This document shows, in pieces, positions 26,672 through 34,617 of a DNA stretch of 64,000 nucleotides. This stretch comes from Pseudomonas sp. BBP2017 (GTDB lineage Bacteria > Pseudomonadota > Gammaproteobacteria > Pseudomonadales > Pseudomonadaceae). Each line of letters opens with the position of its first letter. The first letter of the stretch is position 1. A program made the translations under genes and the position numbers. The notes beneath the pieces were generated by a model that had not been told where the DNA came from, searched no databases, and saw only the letters and a program-made list of their open reading frames with translations. Where the stretch lies: contig NZ_PVZN01000003.1 in NCBI RefSeq assembly GCF_003024385.1, positions 274,166 through 338,165 of the forward strand, in the 5' to 3' direction.

Positions 26672-26682
26672 AAGAACAACAA
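26672..26682 (+). promoter_or_regulatory. Candidate Crc/Hfq site before the quinate/shikimate dehydrogenase
   Basis: AAGAACAACAA contains two overlapping AANAAYAA matches and abuts the TGGAG ribosome-binding site, an ideal place to block translation under catabolite repression. Confidence 0.5.
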
Positions 26683-26694
26683 TGGAGTTTTCCC

Positions 26695-27555
26695 ATGAAT
26701 CCGCCCCCCTCTCCTGGCATCCTAGCCGGCCTGATCGGTGCAGGTATCCAGGCCTCACGCACCCCGGCACTGCATGAGCACGAAGGCCACGCCCAGGGTC
26801 TTAACTACCTGTACCGGTTGATCGATCTGGATCAGTTGAAACTCGACAGCAGCGCCCTTGAGCAACTGCTCAGCGCTGCCGAAGCCATGGGCTACACCGG
26901 CCTGAACATCACCTTCCCGTGCAAACAGGCAATCCTGCCGTTGCTCGATGAACTCTCCGCCGAGGCCCGAGGCATTGGTGCCGTCAATACCGTGGTGCTC
27001 AAAGACGGCAAGCGTATCGGCCACAACACCGACTGTCTGGGATTCGCCGAAGGTTTTCGCCGTGGCCTGAACGACGCGCCACGTCGTCAGGTGGTACAGA
27101 TGGGCGCTGGTGGCGCCGGGGCTGCGGTGGCCCATGCGCTGCTGGCCGAAGGGGTCGGGCAGTTGACGGTATTCGATGTCGAAGTCGCTCGGGCTCAGGC
27201 GCTGGTGGATAACCTCAATGCGCATTTCGACGACAGCCGCGCCCGCGTCGGGCATGACCTGGCCAACGCCCTGAGCGAAGCCGATGGCCTGGTCAACACC
27301 ACGCCGATGGGCATGGCCAAACTGCCGGGCATGCCGGTGCCCAAGGCACTGCTAAGGGTTGACCTGTGGGTGGCGGAGATCGTCTACTTCCCGCTGGAAA
27401 CCGAACTGCTGCGCGAGGCCCGAGCCTTGGGCTGTCGCACCCTGGATGGCTCGAACATGGCGGTGTTTCAGGCGGTGAAGGCGTTTGAGTTGTTCAGCGG
27501 CTTGCAGCCGGATGCGGCGCGGATGATCGAGCACTTCAATAGCATGGGCAGCTAA
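26695..27555 (+). CDS. Quinate/shikimate dehydrogenase, probably NAD-dependent (AroE family, catabolic)
   Basis: 286 residues of the AroE fold. The substrate motif is SRTPALHEHEG (S21, T23), the form seen in quinate/shikimate dehydrogenases such as those of corynebacteria, and differs from the SxS motif of biosynthetic AroE. The catalytic pair is K77 (NITFPCKQ) and D113 (GHNTDCLGF). The nucleotide loop is GAGGAG (137-142). The residue after the second beta strand is D161, which favours NAD over NADP. It would oxidise quinate to 3-dehydroquinate and shikimate to 3-dehydroshikimate, feeding quiC next door. A TGGAG site lies 7 bases upstream. Confidence 0.85.
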   Translation: MNPPPSPGILAGLIGAGIQASRTPALHEHEGHAQGLNYLYRLIDLDQLKLDSSALEQLLSAAEAMGYTGLNITFPCKQAILPLLDELSAEARGIGAVNTVVLKDGKRIGHNTDCLGFAEGFRRGLNDAPRRQVVQMGAGGAGAAVAHALLAEGVGQLTVFDVEVARAQALVDNLNAHFDDSRARVGHDLANALSEADGLVNTTPMGMAKLPGMPVPKALLRVDLWVAEIVYFPLETELLREARALGCRTLDGSNMAVFQAVKAFELFSGLQPDAARMIEHFNSMGS

Positions 27556-27560
27556 AAAGC

Positions 27561-27581
27561 ATCGCGGGGCAAGCCCGCGAT
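27561..27581. repeat. Single REP element
   Basis: ATCGCGGGGCAAGCCCGCGAT is a near-palindromic REP core, five bases after the stop of the shikimate dehydrogenase gene and just before the convergent tetR stop. Confidence 0.8.
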
Positions 27582-27590
27582 AGCCATCGA

Positions 27591-28259
27591 TCAAGCCTGC
27601 AAAAATCTCAATACCGACTCGCAAATCATCTCGCGATGACGCGCCTTGAGCGCCGCATCCTCGAAATCAACCTGGAAGATTTCGCCAAAGGTGTTGCGGT
27701 TCGACACCCGATAAAAGCAGAACGAACTGATCAAAAGGTGCACGTCCAGCGCCTCCAGGCCCTGGCGGAACACTCCCTCGGCAGCACCACGGTGCAGGAT
27801 CTCGTCGAGTGCATTGAGCACGGTCTTGTTCATCGAACGAATGACCGCAGAGCGCTTCACATACTCGCCGTGATGCATGTTCTCGTTGCAGACGATACGC
27901 ACGAAATCGACGTTGCGATCATGGTGGTCAAAGGTGAACTCCACCAACCGGCGAATGCCCTGACGCGGTTCCAGCTCAGCCAGGTGCAGGCTGCTCTCGG
28001 TGTTGCGGATATCGCCGTAGAGCTTCTCCAGCACCTCGACGTACAACTGCTCCTTGCTGTTGAAGTAGTAGTAGATCATGCGCTTTGAGGTGTGCGTGCG
28101 CTCGGCGATCGCATCTACCCGGGCACCGGCCAGCCCTTGTTGAACGAACTCGCTGATTGCCGCCTGGAGAATGTTCTCGCGGGTCTTTTCCGGATTGTTC
28201 TTGCGCCCCTTGCGCGCCACTGATTCAGGGGCGGCGCAGAGTGCTGGAGTAGTTGTCAT
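27591..28259 (-). CDS. TetR-family regulator of quinate/shikimate catabolism
   Basis: 222 residues. The N-terminal DNA-binding domain (about 20-70) includes ENILQAAISEFVQQGLAGARV and HTSKRMIYYYFNSKEQLY; the C-terminal ligand domain is of the TetR type and ends ICESVLRFLQA. It lies 77 bases downstream of quiC on the same strand, so it is probably co-transcribed and autoregulated. The perfect palindrome ACTAACCGGTTAGT in the quiC-MFS promoter region is its likely operator. The ligand is plausibly a pathway intermediate (inference). Confidence 0.85.
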   Translation of the reverse strand: MTTTPALCAAPESVARKGRKNNPEKTRENILQAAISEFVQQGLAGARVDAIAERTHTSKRMIYYYFNSKEQLYVEVLEKLYGDIRNTESSLHLAELEPRQGIRRLVEFTFDHHDRNVDFVRIVCNENMHHGEYVKRSAVIRSMNKTVLNALDEILHRGAAEGVFRQGLEALDVHLLISSFCFYRVSNRNTFGEIFQVDFEDAALKARHREMICESVLRFLQA

Positions 28260-28336
28260 ACGGGACTCGTGGCCAACGGTTAACCCGGTGATTATGAGCT
28301 CCGGGGGGTAAGGAAGAAAGCCTGCCGGCCCCTGCC

Positions 28337-30244
28337 CTACAATCGGGCCTGTGCCGGGGCACCCGCGCGCGCCTTGGCCATGGCCGCCAGACGCACTGCG
28401 ACGTTGGCTGCGCCGTAGCCACTGTAGCCATTGCGCCGCTGTAAGACTTCGAAGAAAAAGCGCTCCTCGAACGGTTCGGTGTACACGTGAAACAGCTCGC
28501 CGCCTTGGGCGTCGCGGTCATAGAGCACGTTGTAGTAGGCCAGTTCACTGAGGAACTCGTCGTCGAAATCGAAGCGCGCAGCCAGGTCGTCGTAATAGTT
28601 GAGCGGAATGTCGAGCAACGCCACACCAGCCTCCTTGGCTTGCTTGACTGCGGCAAAGATGTCGTCGCAGTCAAAGGCGATGTGATGCACACCCGAGCCG
28701 CGATAATGCGACAGGGCATGCGCAATGGCCGTGTTGCGGTTTTCCGAGATATTCAACGGCAGGCGAATCGAGCTGCAACGGCTGCGCAGCGCCCGGCTCT
28801 TCACCAGCCCATAGGGATCGGGCAACACCACTTCGTCATCGGCGGTGAAATCCAGCAGGCTTTTGTAGAACAGTGCCCAACTGTCCAGGCCATCGGCCGG
28901 CAAGGCCAGGGCCATGTGATCAATGCGCTTGAGCCCCAGGCTGTTAACCGAGCTTTGCACCAGGCTGAAATCGGTATCGTAGATGGTCCGCCCTTCGGCG
29001 TCCTGATCGACCAGATAGATCAGACTGCCATCTGGCGCACGCACCGCAGCCAGTTCGCGCTCGTTCGGCCCGACCAGCCCGCGGTAGGGTTGGCCATGAA
29101 AGGCCACGGCGCGGGCCAGGGCCTGAACGCTGTCCTTGACCCGGATTGCCGTGGCGCACAAGGACGGACCGTGGCTTTCGAAAAAGTTGTGGGCAAACGA
29201 ATAGGGCTCGGCGTTGAGGATCAGGTTGATATCCCCCTGGCGCAACAAACTGACATTCTTCGAGCGGTGTGTACCGGCACGGGTGAAGCCCAGACGCTCC
29301 AACCAGGTACCCAGCTTGGCACCAAGGGCGTCGTCAACGGCAAACTCAAGAAACTCGATGCCGTCGTAGGCACTGGCTGGCGGTGGCGCGAACAATAGGT
29401 CGTCCTGCGCTTGCCAGGCCTGCTGTTCAAGGCGCTGACGGGTCTTCTCCTCCAGATATAGCAGCGAACGCAGGCCGTCGGCGGCATTGGCCCGCGGGGG
29501 CGCGGCGCGGAAACCATCATTGAAGATTTCCAGCGACAACGGCCCGCGATAACCGCTGGCCAGAATCGGTGCCAGAAAGCCCGCCAGGTCGAACTCGCCC
29601 TGCCCCGGGAAGCAGCGAAAATGCCGGCTCCATTCCAGCACATCCATCGCCAGCAGCGGTGCATCGGCCATCTGCACGAAGAAGATTTTGTCGCCGGGGA
29701 CTTTGGCGATCGCACTCGGGTCGCCCTTGAGCGACAAAGTATGGAAACTGTCGAGAATCATCCCCAGACTGGAGTGGTCTACCGTCTGGACGATGTCCCA
29801 GACCTGCTGCCAGGTGTTCACATGTCGGCCCCAGGCCAGCGCCTCGTAGCCGATGCGCAGATCGCGGGCTCCAGCACGTTCGGCCAGCAGACGCAGGTCG
29901 TCGACCAACACCTGGCGCTCGCCCAGTGAATCGGCAGCGACGTTGCTGCACACCAGCACCAGATCGGTGCCCAGCTCCTGCATCAAGTCGAACTTGCGCT
30001 CGGCGCGGTCCAGGTTGCGCGCCAAACGCTCACGACGGCAACCTTCGAAGTCACGAAACGGCTGAAACAAGGTGATTGCCAGGCCCAGGTCGGCGCAGCG
30101 CTGGCGGATCTCCCGCGGGCTGCCGGCGTAGTAGAGCAAGTCATTTTCGAAGATCTCAACCCCGTCAAAGCCTGCGGCGGCAATGGCTTCAAGTTTTTCA
30201 GGCAAGGTACCGCTCAAGGACACGGTGGCAATCGAACGCTGCAT
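28337..30244 (-). CDS. quiC: 3-dehydroshikimate dehydratase fused to an HPPD-like VOC domain
   Basis: 635 residues. The N-terminal half (1-275) is a xylose-isomerase-like TIM barrel that dehydrates 3-dehydroshikimate to protocatechuate. Its metal ligands sit at E134, D165, Q191 and E239, with H168 in DSFHTL, the positions I recall for QuiC1 of P. putida. The C-terminal half (about 290-625) is a two-module VOC domain like 4-hydroxyphenylpyruvate dioxygenase, with the metal triad H443 (RIDHMALA), H521 (GVHHIAFD) and E599 (FFFEVLQR) all kept. The role of the second half is unresolved. The start follows CGGAG. It is divergent from the MFS importer across an operator-bearing gap. Confidence 0.93.
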   Translation of the reverse strand: MQRSIATVSLSGTLPEKLEAIAAAGFDGVEIFENDLLYYAGSPREIRQRCADLGLAITLFQPFRDFEGCRRERLARNLDRAERKFDLMQELGTDLVLVCSNVAADSLGERQVLVDDLRLLAERAGARDLRIGYEALAWGRHVNTWQQVWDIVQTVDHSSLGMILDSFHTLSLKGDPSAIAKVPGDKIFFVQMADAPLLAMDVLEWSRHFRCFPGQGEFDLAGFLAPILASGYRGPLSLEIFNDGFRAAPPRANAADGLRSLLYLEEKTRQRLEQQAWQAQDDLLFAPPPASAYDGIEFLEFAVDDALGAKLGTWLERLGFTRAGTHRSKNVSLLRQGDINLILNAEPYSFAHNFFESHGPSLCATAIRVKDSVQALARAVAFHGQPYRGLVGPNERELAAVRAPDGSLIYLVDQDAEGRTIYDTDFSLVQSSVNSLGLKRIDHMALALPADGLDSWALFYKSLLDFTADDEVVLPDPYGLVKSRALRSRCSSIRLPLNISENRNTAIAHALSHYRGSGVHHIAFDCDDIFAAVKQAKEAGVALLDIPLNYYDDLAARFDFDDEFLSELAYYNVLYDRDAQGGELFHVYTEPFEERFFFEVLQRRNGYSGYGAANVAVRLAAMAKARAGAPAQARL

Positions 30245-30324
30245 TTTTTATGGCTCCGATGGGCAGGCAAAACCCGGATGCTGCAATTATTGGCACTGAA
30301 CACTTTTCGCTCAATTAAAAACGT

Positions 30325-30338
30325 ACTAACCGGTTAGT
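30325..30338. promoter_or_regulatory. Palindromic operator, probable TetR (QuiR) site
   Basis: ACTAACCGGTTAGT is a perfect 14-base palindrome in the 303-base divergent gap (30245-30547) between quiC and the MFS gene. It is 81 bases before quiC. TetR-family operators are commonly such loop-free palindromes. Nothing else gene-like is seen in the gap. Confidence 0.65.
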
Positions 30339-30547
30339 TTTGTGTTCGATTATCGCCCATAATAGCGTTCAACGAATTGACCCTTTTTTGACCACAGGCG
30401 CACCATTTCGACACCGGGCAGTTATGTTCGACGAGCCAAAAGCGCCTCGACCCCTGCCGTTTCAACCGACAGCCGAGCACCCCGGCGTCCATAGCGTTGC
30501 GTGACCAAGGCTTGACCCACAAACATAAAAATACGGGTAACCCTCCC

Positions 30548-31888
30548 ATGATCCATTCGCACAGCTCCCGCATGGCCCAGCCGCTGGCCAGCACCCCGCA
30601 CGCCGGCATCGGCGACAAGATCCGTGGCGCCATGGCGGTCGGCAAGACCCGTTGGGTCATGCTTGCCCTAGTGTTCTTCGCCACCACCCTGAACTACATC
30701 GACCGCGCCGCCCTGGGCGTCATGCAGCCGATTCTGGCCAAGGAAATGAGCTGGACGGCGATGGATTACGCCAACATCAACTTCTGGTTCCAGGTTGGCT
30801 ACGCCATCGGCTTCGTCCTCCAGGGCCGTTTGATCGACCGCATTGGCGTCAAGCGCGTGTTCTTCTGCGCCGTGCTGCTCTGGAGCCTGGCCACCGGTGC
30901 CCACGGCCTGGCCACCTCGGCGGTGGGCTTCATGGTCTGCCGCTTCATTCTCGGCCTGACTGAAGCCGCCAACTACCCGGCCTGCGTCAAGACCACCCGC
31001 CTGTGGTTCCCAGCTGGCGAACGGGCGGTAGCCACCGGCATCTTCAATGCCGGGACCAACGTCGGGGCGATGTTCACCCCGATGCTGTTGCCGCTGATTC
31101 TCACCGTCTGGGGCTGGCAGGCCGCATTCATGGGCATGGCCGCACTGGGCCTGGTGTGGGTGCTGTTCTGGGGCCTGAAGTACTTCAACCCGGAAGACCA
31201 TCCAAGCGTCAGCAAGGAAGAACTGGCCTACGTGCAGAGCGAAAGCGAACCGCAACAAGCACGCGTGCCCTTTTCACGCATCCTGCGCATGCGCGGCACC
31301 TGGGCCTTCGCCCTGGCCTACTCGATTACCGCGCCGGTGTTCTGGTTCTACCTGTACTGGCTGCCGCCGTTCCTCAACCAGCAGTACAACCTGGGCATCA
31401 GCGTGACGCAGATGGGTATTCCGCTGATCGTCATCTACATCAGCGCCGATTTCGGCAGCGTCGGCGGCGGTATCCTCTCGTCGTACCTGATTGGCCGTGG
31501 TATGGCGCCGGTCAAGGCTCGCTTGCTGTCGATGCTGCTGTTTGCGCTCACCATCATCGGTGTGATCTTCGCCGCAGGCGCCAGCAGCTTGTGGGTTGCG
31601 GTACTGGCCATTTCCCTGGCAATCGCCGCGCACCAGGCCTGGACCGCGAATATCTGGAGCCTGGTGATGGACTACACGCCCAAGCACATGATGAGTACGG
31701 TGTTCGGCTTCGGTGGCATGTGCGCCGCCATCGGCGGGATGTTCATGACCCAGTTGGTGGGCTACATCCTGACCACCACCAACAACAACTACACCTTGCT
31801 GTTCACCATGATCCCGGCCATGTACTTCATTGCCTTGATCTGGATGTACCTGATGGCCCCACGCAAGGTGCCTAAGGTCGAAGCCTAG
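30548..31888 (+). CDS. MFS transporter, anion:cation symporter type, probably for quinate/shikimate
   Basis: 446 residues, 12 membrane helices. Blocks typical of the ACS family are LNYIDRAALGVMQPILAKEM, GRLIDRIGVKRVFF, LGLTEAANYPACVKTTRLWFP and GTNVGAMFTPMLLP. ACS members import organic acids with protons; the divergent quiC suggests quinate, shikimate or protocatechuate. The start is uncertain: ATG at 30548 has no strong ribosome site, and ATG at 30572 is an alternative. The stop shares the bases CTAG with the stop of the convergent EamA gene. Confidence 0.85.
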   Translation: MIHSHSSRMAQPLASTPHAGIGDKIRGAMAVGKTRWVMLALVFFATTLNYIDRAALGVMQPILAKEMSWTAMDYANINFWFQVGYAIGFVLQGRLIDRIGVKRVFFCAVLLWSLATGAHGLATSAVGFMVCRFILGLTEAANYPACVKTTRLWFPAGERAVATGIFNAGTNVGAMFTPMLLPLILTVWGWQAAFMGMAALGLVWVLFWGLKYFNPEDHPSVSKEELAYVQSESEPQQARVPFSRILRMRGTWAFALAYSITAPVFWFYLYWLPPFLNQQYNLGISVTQMGIPLIVIYISADFGSVGGGILSSYLIGRGMAPVKARLLSMLLFALTIIGVIFAAGASSLWVAVLAISLAIAAHQAWTANIWSLVMDYTPKHMMSTVFGFGGMCAAIGGMFMTQLVGYILTTTNNNYTLLFTMIPAMYFIALIWMYLMAPRKVPKVEA

Positions 31889-32763
31889 GGTTTGCGCTGC
31901 AACCAGGCAGCGCCCAGCCCGCTGAGGCAGATCAGCGCGATACCGACCAGCCCGGCCATGTCCGGGCTGTGTCCGAACAGCACCAGGCCGAGTATCCCGG
32001 CGAACACGATCTGACAGTAACTGAACGGCGCCAGCATGGCCGGTGGCGCGTGGCGAAAGGCCTGGGTCAGAAACAGGTGCGCGGTCATCCCGCAGGTGCC
32101 GAGCGCCACCGCCATCAATCCGTGGAGCAGGCTCGGCGTTTGCCAAAACATCGGCACGATGGCACTCATCACCAGCGTATTGAGCACCCCGGTAAAGAAG
32201 TTGCTGGTGGTCGGGCTGTCGATTCCGCTGAGCTTGCGGGTCAGCAACTGGTAGAAACAGAAACACAGTGCCGAACCGAAAGGCAGCAGTACTGCCGGGG
32301 TGAACAGTGCGCCACCGGGGTGGATGATCACCGTCACCCCGACGAAACTCACCAGCACTGCCACCCACTGGCCACGGGTCACCTTTTCGCCCAACAACGG
32401 CAAGGACAACGCCGTCACCAGCAAAGGCGCGAGGAAGTTGACCGCGGTCGCTTCGGCAAGCGGGATGTACTGCAAAGCGGTGGTAAACAGCAGACTGGTG
32501 CCAAGCAAACACAATGCGCGCAAAGCCTGCAGCCCCGGTCGCCGCGTGCGTAGCACACGCAACCCGGACTGCGGCAGGAAGATCGCCATCATCAGCAAGG
32601 TGTGCACCAGATAGCGGGCCCAGACCACCCAGAGGATCGGATAGAAACCGGCCAGGTACTTGGACAGGGCGTCATGGCTGGCAAACAGGAAGGTCGCCAA
32701 CACCACCAGCAAAATGCCCCGTAGGGGCTGGCTGGTATCGTTGAGTGAGGTAGCACGCGGCAT
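31885..32763 (-). CDS. EamA/DMT-family transporter
   Basis: 292 residues with ten membrane helices in two EamA repeats (first with FLFASHDALSKYLAG and PLAEATAVNFLAPLLVTALSLPLLGEKV; second with LALGTCGM-like AHLFLTQAFRHAPPAMLAPFSYCQIVFAGILG). DMT carriers move metabolites or amino acids; the direction and substrate are not readable. It starts 16 bases after the TIM-barrel gene, so it belongs to that operon under probable IclR control. The start is MPRATSLND at 32763. Confidence 0.82.
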   Translation of the reverse strand: MPRATSLNDTSQPLRGILLVVLATFLFASHDALSKYLAGFYPILWVVWARYLVHTLLMMAIFLPQSGLRVLRTRRPGLQALRALCLLGTSLLFTTALQYIPLAEATAVNFLAPLLVTALSLPLLGEKVTRGQWVAVLVSFVGVTVIIHPGGALFTPAVLLPFGSALCFCFYQLLTRKLSGIDSPTTSNFFTGVLNTLVMSAIVPMFWQTPSLLHGLMAVALGTCGMTAHLFLTQAFRHAPPAMLAPFSYCQIVFAGILGLVLFGHSPDMAGLVGIALICLSGLGAAWLQRKP

Positions 32764-32779
32764 GTGATCGGCTCGCAGG

Positions 32780-33595
32780 TTAGCGCTGCAGGAGCAGCTG
32801 ACGGGTCTTGTCCAGGGCCATTTGTGCCCGTTGCAGGGCGCTAACACCCTGTTCGTACAACTGCCGAGTGGGAATCTCCAGGCTCAAGGGTATCGACGCG
32901 GGCAGACTGCCCAGCAGCCCGGTCAGATCGCAATCACCGTCACCGGGAAAGCGCCGCTCATTACGCGCCTGACGCAGGATCTCGGCCATGTCGTCTGGGC
33001 GCGCTCCCGCTACATCGCACAGCTGAGCATAACGCAGACGCGAAGATGCAACCTGGCGCAGCTCATCCAGCGACGAGGCCGAGCGGTCGAAATGGAAAGC
33101 GTCGATCAGTACGCAGCCGTTGTCACGTCCGGCGTGCTCGACAATGCGCAGCGCCTGGGTGAGGTTCTTGGCATCGGTCCAGGGCATGAACTCCAGGTGC
33201 GGGTGCAGGCCGTAATGCCCAGCCAGATCGCACAGCTCGGCAAAATGCGCCGTCAGGCGTGATTCATCGGGGTCATTGCCGGCCACCAGCAGTTCACTGG
33301 CACCGAACTCGGCGCCAACGGCCAGCAAGGCCTCAAAATCGGCGACACGGGTCTCGGGTTTGAGCCGCAGGATCTCCACGTCCAGCACCTTGATGCCGTT
33401 GTCGCGCAGGCGTGCGGCAGTCTGGCGGCGTAGCCCGGCATCCGCTACCAGCGGGAAGTGATGCTCCTCGGGCGTGGCCGGTTCCAGACGCAGGCCGACA
33501 TGGCTGTAGCCGGCGCGGGCGGCGACTTCGACCATTTCCACAGGCGACAGCTCAAGTACCGTCAGGGCGGCGAGGGACATCACGCGTTGCGTCAT
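32780..33595 (-). CDS. Sugar phosphate isomerase/epimerase-like TIM barrel with a QuiC-type metal site
   Basis: 271 residues forming a single xylose-isomerase-like TIM barrel (AP_endonuc_2 family). The likely metal ligands are E135 (HPHLEFMPW), D165 (LIDAFHFDR), Q191 (YAQLCDV) and E240 (LSLEIPTR), with H168 in DAFH. These are almost the same positions as in the N-terminal barrel of quiC in this window (134, 165, 191, 239, H168). A dehydratase or isomerase acting on a cyclic polyol acid is therefore plausible, but unproven. It is the first gene of an operon with the EamA transporter, preceded by an IclR-type site. Confidence 0.8.
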   Translation of the reverse strand: MTQRVMSLAALTVLELSPVEMVEVAARAGYSHVGLRLEPATPEEHHFPLVADAGLRRQTAARLRDNGIKVLDVEILRLKPETRVADFEALLAVGAEFGASELLVAGNDPDESRLTAHFAELCDLAGHYGLHPHLEFMPWTDAKNLTQALRIVEHAGRDNGCVLIDAFHFDRSASSLDELRQVASSRLRYAQLCDVAGARPDDMAEILRQARNERRFPGDGDCDLTGLLGSLPASIPLSLEIPTRQLYEQGVSALQRAQMALDKTRQLLLQR

Positions 33596-33629
33596 CGTTT
33601 GTGATCTCGGAAAGTGGAATTACAATATT

Positions 33630-33644
33630 TAGAACCATGTTCCA
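33630..33644. promoter_or_regulatory. IclR-type operator upstream of the TIM-barrel gene
   Basis: TAGAACCATGTTCCA fits TGGAA-N5-TTCCA with one mismatch. It is 35 bases before the TIM-barrel start. A wider inverted repeat, AAAGTGGA (33611) and TCCACTTT (33641-33648), overlaps it. The same element occurs at 34565. Confidence 0.55.
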
Positions 33645-33663
33645 CTTTTAGCGCAATGCTTTT

Positions 33664-34440
33664 TTAAACAAACAACTCAGACGCCGGACTCGCCGCCGAC
33701 AACTCCGCCGCTGCCGCCAACAACACCGGCGCCAGCTCGTGCATGCGCGCCTCGCTCATCCGTGCACTGGGGCCGGCAACGCTGAGCACACCCACTGCAT
33801 GGCCATCGAGCGGGTGACGCACCACCGCCGCCAGCGCCGAAGTGCCCACCGCCGAGCTTTCCACCACCCAGGCATAGCCGTGCTCACGCGCCAGGCGCAG
33901 GCGTTCAAGCAGTTCGGCGTTAGAGGCCGGCGCATTAGGGCCGAAGTCCTCACGCCGGGCAATGCCCTGGCGTTCCACCAGCACCAGGGCCTGGGCATCG
34001 CTCAGGCTGGACAGCCAGGCATGCCCGGAAGCGGTGTAGAACAGCGGTGCATCGCGGCCCATATCCGGGTCGTAACGCAAGCCCGAACGGGCGCCCTGGG
34101 CTTTGGCAATCCAGGTCTGGCGGTCGCCGTCGATCACCCCCAGGCGCACCAGCTCACCAGTCTGTTGCGCCAGTTGGTCGAGAATCGGCTGAACGATATC
34201 GGCGCCGCTGCTGGCCAGGTAGCGAAAGCCCATGGCCACCAGGCGAGTACTCAGGTGATAGCGACTGCTCTCCAGGTTCTGCCGCACATAACCCAGGCGC
34301 ACCAGCTCAGCAAGCATGCGGTGGGTGGCGCTCTTGGGGATATCCAGCTCTTCGGCCAGGGTCTGCAGAGGCAGGCCGCGGGGTTCGCTGGTGAGGCGTT
34401 CGAGAAGGCTGAACGCACGTTCGATCTGACTGCCGGCCAT
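33664..34440 (-). CDS. IclR-family transcriptional regulator
   Basis: 258 residues. The N-terminal winged helix (about 5-65) includes AFSLLERLTSEPRGLPLQTLAEELDIPKSATHRMLAEL-type IclR features; the C-terminal effector domain follows (LVRLGVIDGDRQTWIAKAQG, FYTASGHAWLSSLSD, AAVVRHPLDGHAVGVLSVAGP). The ATG at 34440 was chosen because AGGGA lies 8 bases upstream; an ATG two codons earlier is too close. It sits between two promoters that both carry TGGAA-N5-TTCCA, so it probably controls the TIM-barrel/EamA operon and the flavoprotein gene. Confidence 0.87.
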   Translation of the reverse strand: MAGSQIERAFSLLERLTSEPRGLPLQTLAEELDIPKSATHRMLAELVRLGYVRQNLESSRYHLSTRLVAMGFRYLASSGADIVQPILDQLAQQTGELVRLGVIDGDRQTWIAKAQGARSGLRYDPDMGRDAPLFYTASGHAWLSSLSDAQALVLVERQGIARREDFGPNAPASNAELLERLRLAREHGYAWVVESSAVGTSALAAVVRHPLDGHAVGVLSVAGPSARMSEARMHELAPVLLAAAAELSAASPASELFV

Positions 34441-34564
34441 GGTCATGGTCCCTGAAAATTTTGCCGATTCTAAAGAGCGCGAGGCAAAGCGCAAAACACT
34501 GTCCGATCTTCGCCCACTTTGTTGCCTGGCTGCTTGGCCGGGCAGCGCCTCGAACCATAGAATA

Positions 34565-34579
34565 TGGAATCTTGTTCCA
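34565..34579. promoter_or_regulatory. IclR-type operator upstream of the flavoprotein gene
   Basis: TGGAATCTTGTTCCA has perfect TGGAA and TTCCA arms, in an AT-rich setting 39 bases before the flavoprotein ATG, and matches the classical IclR consensus TGGAAAT-N-ATTTCCA in arms and spacing. Confidence 0.6.
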
Positions 34580-34617
34580 GAATATAACAAAATTCACTGT
34601 TCGAGGAGACACTGCCC

